From QQUD01 sp039029915 (GTDB lineage: Bacteria; Chloroflexota; Anaerolineae; Promineifilales; Promineifilaceae), in assembly GCA_039029915.1 (NCBI GenBank), contig JBCCFD010000110.1, forward strand, positions 1-17,952: a DNA stretch of 17,952 bases, read 5' to 3'. Below, piece after piece: positions 6,786 through 14,222 of the stretch (position 1 is its first letter; every line of letters begins with the position of its first letter). Under the pieces are notes generated by a model. The model had not been told where the DNA came from. It saw only the letters and a list, made by a program, of their open reading frames with translations, and did no database searches. Position numbers and translations under genes: made by a program.

Positions 6786-8476
6786 TATTCAATCCCTAAA
6801 ATATAATCATAGTGTTGCTGACCACCATCATGTAATTCAAATTCAATATCTGGATAGAACGCTTGAAGCTGGTGATGTAAATTTTGTTTTGCTTCAGCGG
6901 TGACATCATGCCCTGAGTAAAGGGTGATAATTTCCATCTCATCCATATCGATTTGGTCTAAAAGCTGTTTGATAACGGCCGTTATCTCATCACCAGCGAC
7001 AGTTAAACGGCCGTTTAATAATCCGATAATATCCCCTTCCTGAACAGCCACACCGTCAAGCTCAACTGTCCGCGTAGCGCGGGTTACTTCAGCCGTCATT
7101 ATCTCTTCGGCAGCGGCCTTCATCATCACGGCCGTTTGTTCTAGCTCACCATCTACTTCCAACACCACCATCGCGCTTAAGCCCTGTGGCATTGTTTTAG
7201 TAGGCACAACCTTCACTTTTTTCTGGCTCATTTGGCTGGCCGTTTCGGCCGTTAAAAGGATATTCTTGTTGTTGGGTAAAACAATCACGTTGTTTGTCGT
7301 TACTGATTCAATAGCGTTTAAAATATCTTCAACGCTCGGGTTATTGGTTTGCCCGCCAGCAATTATTTGGGAGGCTCGCATGCTTTTAAAGATGGTTGCG
7401 AATCCATCACCAGGAACTACAGCAACGACACCAATTTGATCATCTTGTGCTTCAAATGCATCAACGGCCGTTTCGGTTGCCCCACCAACAATCGCTTCCA
7501 TCTGAGCCTGCATGTTTTCAACCACCACATCATCAATTTGCCCAAATTGAACCGCATAGCTTAACGGTTCGCCTGGATTTTTAACATGCACGTGCACTTT
7601 GATGAGCGACGCATCACCAACAACAACTGTTGAATCACCGATCTCATCCATTTTACGGCGCATGGCATCAACATCAAGGTTTTCACCAAACAGCAAAAAT
7701 TGCACATCATACGGGTTTTCCAGCTGACCGCCTTCAGGCACAGCGTGCGCTTGGGCAGGCAGGGAAGCGGCCGTTGGTAAATCAACTGGCTCTATCGGCT
7801 GCAGCTTTCCATTAATCCAATCAACCATCCCTTGAAACAGATACGCCAGACCTTGCCCCCCTGAATCAACGACACCTGACTCTTTAAGGATCGGCAGAAG
7901 CTCTGGTGTTTTTGCCAAAGTTTGTTTGCTTTGCTGAAGAACAGTCTCGAAAAATGCGCGTAAATCGTTGCCTTGATACGCTTCAGCTGAAACGGCCGTT
8001 TCACGGATCACCGTTAATATCGTCCCCTCTGTCGGGTCAGAAACACTCTTGTAAGCTTTGCTCGAAGCGAGCATCATGGCATCGCCCATCAATTGAGTGG
8101 AGGCTGTTTCCGCTTCTTGTAACCCATCGGCTAACCCTTGAAAGATTTGGCTTAGGATCACGCCAGAGTTCCCCCGCGCCTCCATCAAAGCTCCACGAGC
8201 AAACTGGGCTGCAATTTGACCAATGTGGGCAGATTCGCTGTGTTGAATCGCACCATACGCTTTGCGAAGAGTCAACAGCATATTCGTGCCCGTATCTCCA
8301 TCAGGAATAGGAAATACGTTGAGCTGATTAACGTACTCATACTGCTTTTCTAGCGTTGCTAGAGCAGCTTTAAACAGATGTTTGAGCTGTTGCCCATCAC
8401 ACAGGGTCCACAAGTTAGGAATGATTGAATTGTCTTCGATGGTGTTTTGGATCATCCAATTAGTAAGTGCAAACAA
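6785..8476 (-). CDS. DAK2-domain fatty acid kinase (FakA/YloV-like)
   Basis: FakA phosphorylates FakB-bound fatty acids using ATP. The protein carries the DhaL/DAK2 nucleotide-binding signature NVFPIPDGDTGTNM (about 53-66), with the three Asp/Thr-rich Mg-ATP residues, then ARGNSGVILSQIFQGLA, and GVVDSGGQGLAYLFQGM, followed by the YloV middle and C-terminal domains (GDASLIKVHVHVKNPGEPL; VVLPNNKNILLTAE). Length 563 is close to the family norm of about 550. The longest frame starts at TTG 8476; ATG at 8455 (residue 8) is an equally likely start, and neither has a good ribosome site, so the first residues are uncertain. It is followed, overlapping by one base, by its likely partner degV. The gene is rich in the AACGGCCGTT palindrome (five ACGGCCGT copies), two of them extended to 16 bp only 16 bp apart. 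Confidence 0.93.
   Translation of the reverse strand: MFALTNWMIQNTIEDNSIIPNLWTLCDGQQLKHLFKAALATLEKQYEYVNQLNVFPIPDGDTGTNMLLTLRKAYGAIQHSESAHIGQIAAQFARGALMEARGNSGVILSQIFQGLADGLQEAETASTQLMGDAMMLASSKAYKSVSDPTEGTILTVIRETAVSAEAYQGNDLRAFFETVLQQSKQTLAKTPELLPILKESGVVDSGGQGLAYLFQGMVDWINGKLQPIEPVDLPTAASLPAQAHAVPEGGQLENPYDVQFLLFGENLDVDAMRRKMDEIGDSTVVVGDASLIKVHVHVKNPGEPLSYAVQFGQIDDVVVENMQAQMEAIVGGATETAVDAFEAQDDQIGVVAVVPGDGFATIFKSMRASQIIAGGQTNNPSVEDILNAIESVTTNNVIVLPNNKNILLTAETASQMSQKKVKVVPTKTMPQGLSAMVVLEVDGELEQTAVMMKAAAEEIMTAEVTRATRTVELDGVAVQEGDIIGLLNGRLTVAGDEITAVIKQLLDQIDMDEMEIITLYSGHDVTAEAKQNLHHQLQAFYPDIEFELHDGGQQHYDYILGIE
6971..7018. repeat. Two 16-bp perfect palindromes built on AACGGCCGTT
   Basis: GATAACGGCCGTTATC (6971-6986) and TTAAACGGCCGTTTAA (7003-7018) are both perfect 16-bp palindromes sharing the central 10 bp, separated by 16 bp inside the fakA-like gene. 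They are in different codon phases (Thr-Ala-Val and Asn-Gly-Arg). A third 16-bp version, TGAAACGGCCGTTTCA, lies at 7988-8003 in the same gene. Confidence 0.9.
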
Positions 8477-8791
8477 AAAAGGTTAGACGGATAAAAAATC
8501 TGTTGCTCTATTTTTGTTTGCTTTGACGTACAGCTCAAATCGATTTTTATCTTTGATAATAATTTTGGCTGAACTTAACTTAGACTACAAAATTTTCTTG
8601 TCCATAACGGGTTCATCAGCGGTAGAAAACCTTTGGAATCTGTGGAGCAAATGAACCATCGTAATCATAACCGATCTGATAGGATGGTGCGAGGGTGCTT
8701 AGTGAGGTGTGACAAGATGAAAAAGAGATGAGGTGAAACAGTTTCCGCCTACATACTATCTACTTTTTACCAGTCTATAAAAGTGACTCGT
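8477..8791. other. 315-bp non-coding gap upstream of the fakA-like gene
   Basis: No reading frame with coding character is visible. The region must contain the mevalonate kinase 3' end and any fakA promoter, but I find no -35/-10 pair good enough to call, and no stem followed by a U-run. The fakA-proximal half is AT-rich. The ACGGCCGT palindrome is absent. Confidence 0.5.
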
Positions 8792-9733
8792 TTATGCTAG
8801 GGTAGTCGCGTACACGGCCGTTGCACCTGCTTTGAGAAGCGCTTGTTTAACGGCCGTTTCTGATTCGTTAGTCACGAGAGCAATCATGTTTCCACCCCGC
8901 CCTGCACCGCTTAACTTAGCCCCTAAAGCACCAGCTTGGTTCGCGGTGTCAGTTAATCTGTTTAGTTCAGGCGACGAGACCGTCATCTCCATTAAGAGCT
9001 GCTGGTTTTTATTCATCAGGGCCCCTAATTGGCGCGCATCCCCTACTTGAATCATTTGCCGAGCCTTCTTGGCAATCTCGCCACAGGCATCAAATATCGC
9101 TTCGAATCGTTGCGGTGCCGCTTCCCACTGCGCGCGAACATCTGAAACAACCAGCTTTGTTTGGCTTCGAATCCCCGTAATACCGATTAAAAATTGAAGC
9201 GGTTTTCCGACGGTAAATGGTTCAATAACGTTTTTGGGGGCGGCTTTTATAAAAAAAAGGGGTTGCTCATAGGAAACGACCGTGTTGTCAATCCCGCTGG
9301 GGGTCCCGTGATGAATTTTTTCAACTTCATAGGTCAGCTCAGACAGCCAAGCGGGGTCCAGCAGGTCAGTTTTGTTGTAATGGTTCGCTAATCCTCTAAT
9401 CATGGCGGCGGTGATCGCTGCCCCGCTTCCCATGCCACCCGCAATGGGAATATCGCTTTGAATGGTAATGTTGAGGTTTGTCACAAAGGGGATTCGGGCG
9501 GCCTTGACAAACAAGCGCACGGTCATGGCAAAGGGATCATTGTCGGGTGCATTGCTAAGAACTCGTTTGCGCTGAATTTGGGGGGCAATGAGCTGAACAT
9601 CGCGGCTTTTACTATTTTCAATAACAACCGTTGCTCTCAGCTGGGATACCGGCGCAGCGATAGCGGAACGGCCGTAAACGACCGCGTGTTCCCCAAAGAG
9701 GATGATCTTTCCTGGAGCGGTGGCGACGGTCAT
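8792..9733 (-). CDS. mvk: Mevalonate kinase (GHMP family)
   Basis: Phosphorylates mevalonate at O5 in the mevalonate route to isopentenyl diphosphate. The 313-residue protein has all GHMP motifs: APGKIILFGEHAVVYG near the N-terminus (6-21), the phosphate-binding loop PIAGGMGSGAAI (96-107, normally GLGSSAA), EKIHHGTPSGIDN with the catalytic Asp149 and a Glu at 138, the same 11-residue separation as the Glu/Asp pair of mammalian mevalonate kinase, and the C-terminal KLSGAGRGG. These features favour mevalonate kinase over galactokinase or phosphomevalonate kinase. The start codon overlaps the upstream UbiA-type gene stop as ATGA, so the pair is translationally coupled. Two ACGGCCGT copies lie close together near the 3' end (8814 and 8849) and one near the 5' end (9668). 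The other mevalonate-pathway genes are not in the window. Confidence 0.92.
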   Translation of the reverse strand: MTVATAPGKIILFGEHAVVYGRSAIAAPVSQLRATVVIENSKSRDVQLIAPQIQRKRVLSNAPDNDPFAMTVRLFVKAARIPFVTNLNITIQSDIPIAGGMGSGAAITAAMIRGLANHYNKTDLLDPAWLSELTYEVEKIHHGTPSGIDNTVVSYEQPLFFIKAAPKNVIEPFTVGKPLQFLIGITGIRSQTKLVVSDVRAQWEAAPQRFEAIFDACGEIAKKARQMIQVGDARQLGALMNKNQQLLMEMTVSSPELNRLTDTANQAGALGAKLSGAGRGGNMIALVTNESETAVKQALLKAGATAVYATTLA

Positions 9734-10617
9734 AAAATATAAAGCGCCACAAATACCACGATGGCGTATAAAATCATTGTTGCCTGCAGGACCCGATCGC
9801 GTAGAAAAATCTCCTCAGGCGTGCCCCCTTCCTCTTTTACATGAATTAAGTACAGGTATCGAAAAATGCCAAACAGGGGAAAAGGAATACTGAGCATCAT
9901 AAAATTATTATCAGGCAACCCTTCGGCTAAAAACGTATATAAACTGTATGAAAGAATCGCGCTTGTGGTAACGGTGCCCAGAAGTCGGTCAATCAAATCA
10001 AGATTATACTCTTTAAGAATCGCCCGATGATTACCCGCATTCTCTCCTAAAAGCACCAGTTCATGACGCCGCTTGCCCAAGATTAGGAAAAGCGCCAAAA
10101 ATCCGCCGAATAGGTAGAGCCACGGTGAGAAACGCTCGACCTCTATTATGGCAACGCCAGCTGCAATGCGCAGGACAAACCCCGCCGCCACAATCATTAT
10201 GTCGAATAAAACGACGTGCTTCAGCCAGAATGTATATCCAATTTGCACCACAAGGTAGGAGAGGATGATGAACCCAAAATTAGGCTCAAGGATAAAGGCA
10301 ATCACTAAACTACCTATAGCAAAGAGGAGGGATGCAATGCGCGCGACGGCTGGACGGAGTTGCCCAGCGGGCAACGGCCGAAATTTTTTGATGGGGTGCT
10401 GTTTGTCACTCTCAATATCTGCTAGGTCGTTCATGAGATAGACAGCACTCGACATGAGACACATTAATCCAAACGCAATCAGTGCTCTAAACAAGCTGGT
10501 GGGGTCTAAAATTTTGCCATCGAAAAAAAGCGGCACAAAAACAAAGAAATTTTTGGTCCACTGTCGGGGACGCATCGTTTTGATTAAGCCAGTTAACACA
10601 CAGTTCTCCGTGAACAT
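9730..10617 (-). CDS. UbiA-family prenyltransferase, decaprenyl-phosphate phosphoribosyltransferase-like
   Basis: A 295-residue polytopic membrane protein with about eight hydrophobic segments. The first Asp-rich motif is NDLADIESD (63-71, NDxxDxxxD) in YLMNDLADIESDKQHP, and a second region YTFWLKHVVLFDIMIV holds the other conserved Asp. The opening RPRQWTKNFFVFVPLFF and the motif KRRHEL resemble the subfamily that moves phosphoribose from PRPP to decaprenyl (polyprenyl) phosphate, as in mycobacterial arabinan precursor synthesis (DPPR synthase), better than menaquinone or heme prenyltransferases. The subfamily call is from remembered motifs; another aromatic or polyprenyl acceptor cannot be excluded. 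Its stop overlaps the mevalonate kinase start (ATGA), linking a polyprenyl-phosphate user with isoprenoid supply. A promoter is proposed at 10688-10715. Confidence 0.85.
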   Translation of the reverse strand: MFTENCVLTGLIKTMRPRQWTKNFFVFVPLFFDGKILDPTSLFRALIAFGLMCLMSSAVYLMNDLADIESDKQHPIKKFRPLPAGQLRPAVARIASLLFAIGSLVIAFILEPNFGFIILSYLVVQIGYTFWLKHVVLFDIMIVAAGFVLRIAAGVAIIEVERFSPWLYLFGGFLALFLILGKRRHELVLLGENAGNHRAILKEYNLDLIDRLLGTVTTSAILSYSLYTFLAEGLPDNNFMMLSIPFPLFGIFRYLYLIHVKEEGGTPEEIFLRDRVLQATMILYAIVVFVALYIL

Positions 10618-10687
10618 TTATTCAGCAAACCATTTTGCGCCTCAGATTATCTGTAAACTATTTTCGGTTTGCCTCAAAAGTGGAGTA

Positions 10688-10715
10688 ATTATCCGTGTTT
10701 TGGAGAAAAGCTCAA
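10688..10715 (-). promoter_or_regulatory. Candidate promoter of the UbiA-mvk operon
   Basis: On the minus strand TTGAGC (10710-10715, 4 of 6) is followed by a 16-bp spacer and GATAAT (10688-10693, 5 of 6). The start would be near 10681, a leader of about 64 nt. The only intergenic AACGGCCGTT (10721-10730) lies a few bases upstream of the -35 box. Confidence 0.4.
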
Positions 10716-10803
10716 CGAGAAACGGCCGTTCAATATTAAATCGCAGATGTTTCGTTGAAAAACAACGACAATAAACGAATTAGAGCTTACGCAATTAGTG
10801 GTC

Positions 10804-10854
10804 ATCAAGCCTGTCGAAGTGACAATCTTGACCCTCCGGCAAGCTCAGGGTGCA
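10804..10854. repeat. Degenerate REP-like inverted repeat
   Basis: AAGCCTGTCGAAGTG (10807-10821) faces CCTCCGGCAAGCTCAGGGTG (10833-10852), whose complement reads GAGCTTGCCGGAGG. The arms resemble the widespread extragenic palindrome built from CTGAGCCTGTCGAAG / CTTCGACAAGCTCAG, with several mismatches, as in a decayed copy. It sits between the PlsC-like gene end and the UbiA-type gene start. Confidence 0.4.
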
Positions 10855-10912
10855 TAAGTCCTACAATTACAAATAATTTAGAAACACAGCTCGGCTACGA
10901 ATATCTCCAGCC

Positions 10913-11608
10913 TCAATGGCCGATTTCCTTCCCTTTTTTTTCAACCAGCTCCGCGACGCGCGCCTTATCCGCATAGATACCCCGATACCTTTCCGGTAGC
11001 AGCGAGGCGATTTGGCACATCATCTCTTCCGTCGCATCCTCAACAAACTGTTCCTTATTGCGCTTTGGCATGGGCGGCAGCGTAAACGGTTTACCCACGC
11101 GAATCCGTAAATCTAAGCGACGAAAACGACGCAAGCGCTGGCTCACCACACTATCCTCTGTGCCAGCCAGCGCAATGGGCACAATTGGCACTTCCGCTTT
11201 ACCCGCCAAAAAGGCAGCGCCCGCTTTTGGCTTAATCAACGCTTCCGTTGGACTACGCGTCCCCTCGGGTGCAATCACTGCTAATCCACCTGCTTTAAGG
11301 CGCTTTTGTGCTTTGCGCAAAGAGCGAATGTCTCCACCGTCACGATTGACCCAAATCGTATCAATGGCGTCACCCAAAAATTTAAGGACACGATTTTGAG
11401 CATATTTGTCTGCAATCATGATAATGGTGTCATCTCGATTCGCCATGATGAATCCAAGCCATGTATCAAGCCGCCCAACGTGGTTGCTAATAACTAAACA
11501 GCCCCCCTCTTTGGGAATATTTTCAAACCCATCAACATCAACTCTCGCGATAGTATATAAAACAAGTTGGGTCATTTTTCTGAGCATTCTTATTAATTTG
11601 ATGATCAT
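10913..11608 (-). CDS. 1-acyl-glycerol-3-phosphate acyltransferase (PlsC-like)
   Basis: Transfers an acyl group to lysophosphatidic acid at the membrane to make phosphatidic acid. The 231-residue protein shows the four acyltransferase blocks: NHVGRLD (42-48, the catalytic HxxxxD with His43 and Asp48), VNRDGGDIRSL (87-97), the substrate-binding APEGTRSP (113-120) and VPIVPIALAGTE (140-151). The N-terminus is a short hydrophobic segment (LVLYTIARV) consistent with membrane association. Several PlsC paralogs with other acyl acceptors exist in bacteria, so the exact substrate is inferred. Start ATG 11608 has a poor ribosome site; ATG at residues 8 or 12 are alternatives. No ACGGCCGT copy in the gene. 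Confidence 0.88.
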   Translation of the reverse strand: MIIKLIRMLRKMTQLVLYTIARVDVDGFENIPKEGGCLVISNHVGRLDTWLGFIMANRDDTIIMIADKYAQNRVLKFLGDAIDTIWVNRDGGDIRSLRKAQKRLKAGGLAVIAPEGTRSPTEALIKPKAGAAFLAGKAEVPIVPIALAGTEDSVVSQRLRRFRRLDLRIRVGKPFTLPPMPKRNKEQFVEDATEEMMCQIASLLPERYRGIYADKARVAELVEKKGKEIGH

Positions 11609-11650
11609 GATAAAATTACAGTCCTAAGGTCTCTTCTCTTCAAATGAAAC

Positions 11651-11769
11651 ACTCTTGTGTCAAAAGAGTTATTGGTATTTGTAAGATAGAGTCAGCAAAA
11701 TTTACAGTGACAAAAGCTCAGGTCACTAGAAGAGCATCTATCATTTCCATAAATTATTTATGGATGCTC
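11651..11769. promoter_or_regulatory. Three successive inverted repeats in the plsC/S10 divergent region
   Basis: Within 120 bp: ACTCTT (11651-11656)/AAGAGT (11664-11669), loop 7; AGTGAC (11706-11711)/GTCACT (11722-11727), loop 10; and CCATAAA/TTTATGG (11747-11763, loop 3) enclosed by GAGCAT (11732-11737)/ATGCTC (11764-11769). The last lies shortly upstream of the AGGAG ribosome site of the peptidase. On the minus strand the first repeat overlaps a perfect TTGACA with no good -10. These may be operators or leader hairpins. Confidence 0.4.
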
Positions 11770-11799
11770 ACTAAGTAGCGTGCGTTTCAGGAGAAAAAT

Positions 11800-13281
11800 A
11801 TGTCTGATAAATCACAAAACGAATCAAATGAATCTTCAGAAGTTCCTCAAGATTCTTTAAAAATCACCAAACATGCGGTCACCATTAATGGTGAACCGTT
11901 TGATTACACGGTGACCTGCGGCACAATCGTTTTAAAAGAGGAGTCGGAAAAGGATGGTAAATCAGAGGGTGAAAAAGCAAAAGCTTCTATTTTCTTTATC
12001 GCCTACACGCGGGATGATGTCGATGATTTATCAAAACGGCCAATTACGTTTGCCTATAACGGTGGTCCAGGCTCCTCTTCGGTTTGGCTCCATCTCGGCG
12101 TTTTGGGGCCGCGCCGTATTTTAACGGATGAAGATGGTAATTTACTGCAGCCGCCCTATAAGCTTATCGAAAATGAATATTCGATTTTAGACAAAACAGA
12201 CCTCGTTTTTATTGATCCAGTAAGTACGGGGTATAGTCGTGCCGTGCCTGGGCAAAAGCCAAGCGAGTTTCACGCCTTTAAAAAAGACATTGAATCGGTT
12301 GGCGACTTTATACGGCTTTATTGCACAAGATACGGCCGTTGGACATCACCTAAGCTTTTAGCCGGTGAAAGCTATGGCACTACGCGATCCGCAGGGCTGT
12401 CTGGATATTTGCAAGAACGACACGGCATGTATCTAAACGGCATTTTATTAATTTCTGTTGTTTTAAATTTCCAAACAGTTCGCTTCCCGATTGGTAACGA
12501 TCTTCCCTATATTTTGTACTTCCCCACTATGGTGGCCACAGCTTGGTATCACAAAAAACTAGATAAAGATTTACAGGCCGATCTGAAAAAGACGATGGAA
12601 AAAGCCCGTACTTTTGCGATGGGAGCTTACACACTCGCTCTCATGAAGGGATCTTCAATTGAAGCGAAGGAAAAGGCGGCTGTTGAGAAGAAACTGGCCC
12701 GCTATTTGGGTCTTTCTTTGGCTTACGTCAAAAATTCTAATCTTCGCATTCACTATATGCGGTTTTGCAAAGAGCTTTTGCGCAGCGAACAGCGCACTGT
12801 TGGCCGGTTGGACAGTCGGTTTAAGGGGATTGACAGGACGGCCGTTTCTGAAACCTTTGAGTACGATCCCAGTTATGCGGTCATTCAAGGACCCTACACG
12901 GCGACGTTCAATGATTATGTGCGGTTTGAACTTGAGTTTGAAAGCGACTTGCCCTATGAAATTTTAACGGGAAGGGTTCACCCATGGGATTATAAGCCTC
13001 ACCAAAATGAGTTTGTCAATGTAGCTGAGACGCTCCGCAAGGCAATGACGATGAACCCTTATCTTAAAATCTATGTTGCCAACGGCTATTACGATTTAGC
13101 CACCCCATTCCTCGCCGCAGAATACACGCTCAACCATATGGAGCTAGATCCTATGGTGATGTCCAACATTAGCAGCCATTACTACGAAGCGGGTCACATG
13201 ATGTATGCCCATTTACCCTCTTTGCAAAAAATGAAAGAAGATATGGATGCGTTTATAGAATCGGCCGTGCCGCTAGTTTAA
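11800..13281 (+). CDS. Serine carboxypeptidase, S10 family
   Basis: S10 peptidases remove C-terminal residues from peptides with an alpha/beta-hydrolase Ser-Asp-His triad. The 493-residue protein has the family's oxyanion/substrate motif YNGGPGSSS (86-94), the nucleophile elbow GESYG with Ser191, the Asp in NGYYDLATP (Asp432) and the His in AGHMMY (His466). It begins MSDKSQNESNESSEV, acidic and hydrophilic with no signal peptide or membrane helix, so as written it is cytoplasmic; many relatives are secreted or lysosomal. The start has a strong AGGAG eight bases upstream. It is transcribed opposite to most of the window and is followed by a 20-bp hairpin. Two ACGGCCGT copies occur, one read Tyr-Gly-Arg and one Thr-Ala-Val. 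Confidence 0.93.
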   Translation: MSDKSQNESNESSEVPQDSLKITKHAVTINGEPFDYTVTCGTIVLKEESEKDGKSEGEKAKASIFFIAYTRDDVDDLSKRPITFAYNGGPGSSSVWLHLGVLGPRRILTDEDGNLLQPPYKLIENEYSILDKTDLVFIDPVSTGYSRAVPGQKPSEFHAFKKDIESVGDFIRLYCTRYGRWTSPKLLAGESYGTTRSAGLSGYLQERHGMYLNGILLISVVLNFQTVRFPIGNDLPYILYFPTMVATAWYHKKLDKDLQADLKKTMEKARTFAMGAYTLALMKGSSIEAKEKAAVEKKLARYLGLSLAYVKNSNLRIHYMRFCKELLRSEQRTVGRLDSRFKGIDRTAVSETFEYDPSYAVIQGPYTATFNDYVRFELEFESDLPYEILTGRVHPWDYKPHQNEFVNVAETLRKAMTMNPYLKIYVANGYYDLATPFLAAEYTLNHMELDPMVMSNISSHYYEAGHMMYAHLPSLQKMKEDMDAFIESAVPLV

Positions 13282-13285
13282 GAAA

Positions 13286-13335
13286 AATTCGGAAAAGGTG
13301 AAAAGTAGCTACGCGCTTTTCACCTATTCCGAATT
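13286..13335 (+). terminator. Long hairpin after the S10 peptidase gene
   Basis: A 20-bp stem with one mismatch (13286-13305 against 13316-13335; AATTCGGAAAAGGTGAAAAG and its complement) encloses a 10-nt loop. It begins five bases after the peptidase stop codon. No U-run follows on the plus strand, so it may act as an mRNA 3' barrier or with Rho rather than as a classic terminator. Confidence 0.5.
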
Positions 13336-13429
13336 ACTGGCCATCCGAAAAAAACACCACAAAACGTCCCTCACACAATCATACAAAGATCATGATAAGC
13401 AATTAACAGATCCGTTGATCCCTGTATCA

Positions 13430-13458
13430 TATCAACCTACGCCTGTTTTCCCTATACT
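13430..13458 (+). promoter_or_regulatory. Candidate promoter of the cNMP-binding protein gene
   Basis: TATACT (13453-13458, 5 of 6) is preceded at 17 bp by TATCAA (13430-13435), a poor -35. An activator-dependent promoter would look like this. Start near 13465, leader about 43 nt before the ATG at 13508. Confidence 0.3.
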
Positions 13459-13507
13459 GCTTATATCGTAAAAAACCGAGTACGTAATAAAAAAAGGGAA
13501 CCAAATC

Positions 13508-13864
13508 ATGAGCACCGTAAATCTATTCAAACAAGTTGCAGAAGTCGAAACATTTCCAGCTGGCGCGATTATTTTCGAGCAGGGCGAATATGGAGATGTC
13601 ATGTATCTTGTAGAAGAAGGTGAAATTGAAATCATGATTGGCAATCAAGTTGTGGAAACCGTTCGCAAAAATGGAATGGTTGGTGAGATGGCTTTGATTA
13701 GTGATTTGCCCCGCAGCGCAACGGCTATCGCCAAAACAGATTGCAAACTAATCCCGCTTAACGAGCAAAAGTTCAAAATGCACGTGCAACTGACGCCCAT
13801 GTTTTCACTCAAAGTCATGAAAACAATGGCGCATCGCATGCAGGCCATGAATGCTCAACTATAA
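13508..13864 (+). CDS. Stand-alone cyclic-nucleotide-binding domain protein
   Basis: A 118-residue protein made of one Crp/Fnr-type beta-roll domain and a short C-terminal helix, with no DNA-binding or enzymatic domain. The entry strand ETFPAGAIIFEQGEYGDVMYLVEEGEI is typical, and the phosphate-binding cassette GEMALISDLPRSATA (59-73) retains the Glu60 and Arg69 that contact the ribose and cyclic phosphate, so cNMP binding is plausible. It could act as a partner subunit or sensor for another protein. The ribosome site is AAAGGGAA. It lies alone between two hairpins; the 3' region runs to the terminator at 14223-14286. Confidence 0.88.
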   Translation: MSTVNLFKQVAEVETFPAGAIIFEQGEYGDVMYLVEEGEIEIMIGNQVVETVRKNGMVGEMALISDLPRSATAIAKTDCKLIPLNEQKFKMHVQLTPMFSLKVMKTMAHRMQAMNAQL

Positions 13865-13957
13865 GCAGCTAATTATGCCGCTTTGACGGCAAAATCTAGC
13901 GATATCGAGCAAGAATTTTTAATTTGTATTGGATTTATAATGTATTGTGAGGGAAAA

Positions 13958-14194
13958 ATGATTAGCTTAACAAATATTCGGTATGCAACTGATGTACAGG
14001 TAAATTCAACAAAAAATTTAATACTTCCAAAGTCAATGTTCAGTGTAGACGCCCTTATAAGTTCGAATGCCCCACAGTCGGATTCGCTTAGCACCCAGAA
14101 ACGAGCCACCAACATTGACTCTGAGCAAATCTGGCCTCGGCTCTCCCCGTGGCTGAATCTAGGAAACTTTCCAACCGTTTTATTAAACGCCTAA
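13958..14194 (+). CDS. Possible small protein, unrecognised
   Basis: A 78-codon frame starting at ATG 13958 with a good GAGGG ribosome-site match five bases before it and a TATAAT (13936-13941) just upstream, ending 29 bp before a rho-independent terminator. The product (MISLTNIRYATDVQVNS, ending NLGNFPTVLLNA) is polar with no signal peptide, membrane helix, Cys cluster or family motif I recognise. The leader implied by the TATAAT would be very short, and an overlapping minus-strand frame exists, so it could well be spurious. Confidence 0.2.
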   Translation: MISLTNIRYATDVQVNSTKNLILPKSMFSVDALISSNAPQSDSLSTQKRATNIDSEQIWPRLSPWLNLGNFPTVLLNA

Positions 14195-14222
14195 TCCCTT
14201 TGGAAACAAGAGGATGACCCAG

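Noticed and set aside
7906..8310. Plus-strand frame of 134 codons
   Set aside because: Antisense to the DAK2 signature region of the fakA-like gene, with no recognisable motif.
14059..14090. tRNA-like TTCGAAT loop
   Set aside because: The GTTCGAATGCC sequence resembles a T-loop, but flanking bases do not form a T-stem or acceptor stem, and no anticodon arm is found upstream.
13873..14115. Minus-strand frame of 80 codons
   Set aside because: No ribosome site, no motif, runs into the 3' flank of the cNMP-binding gene and ignores the plus-strand TATAAT and terminator.
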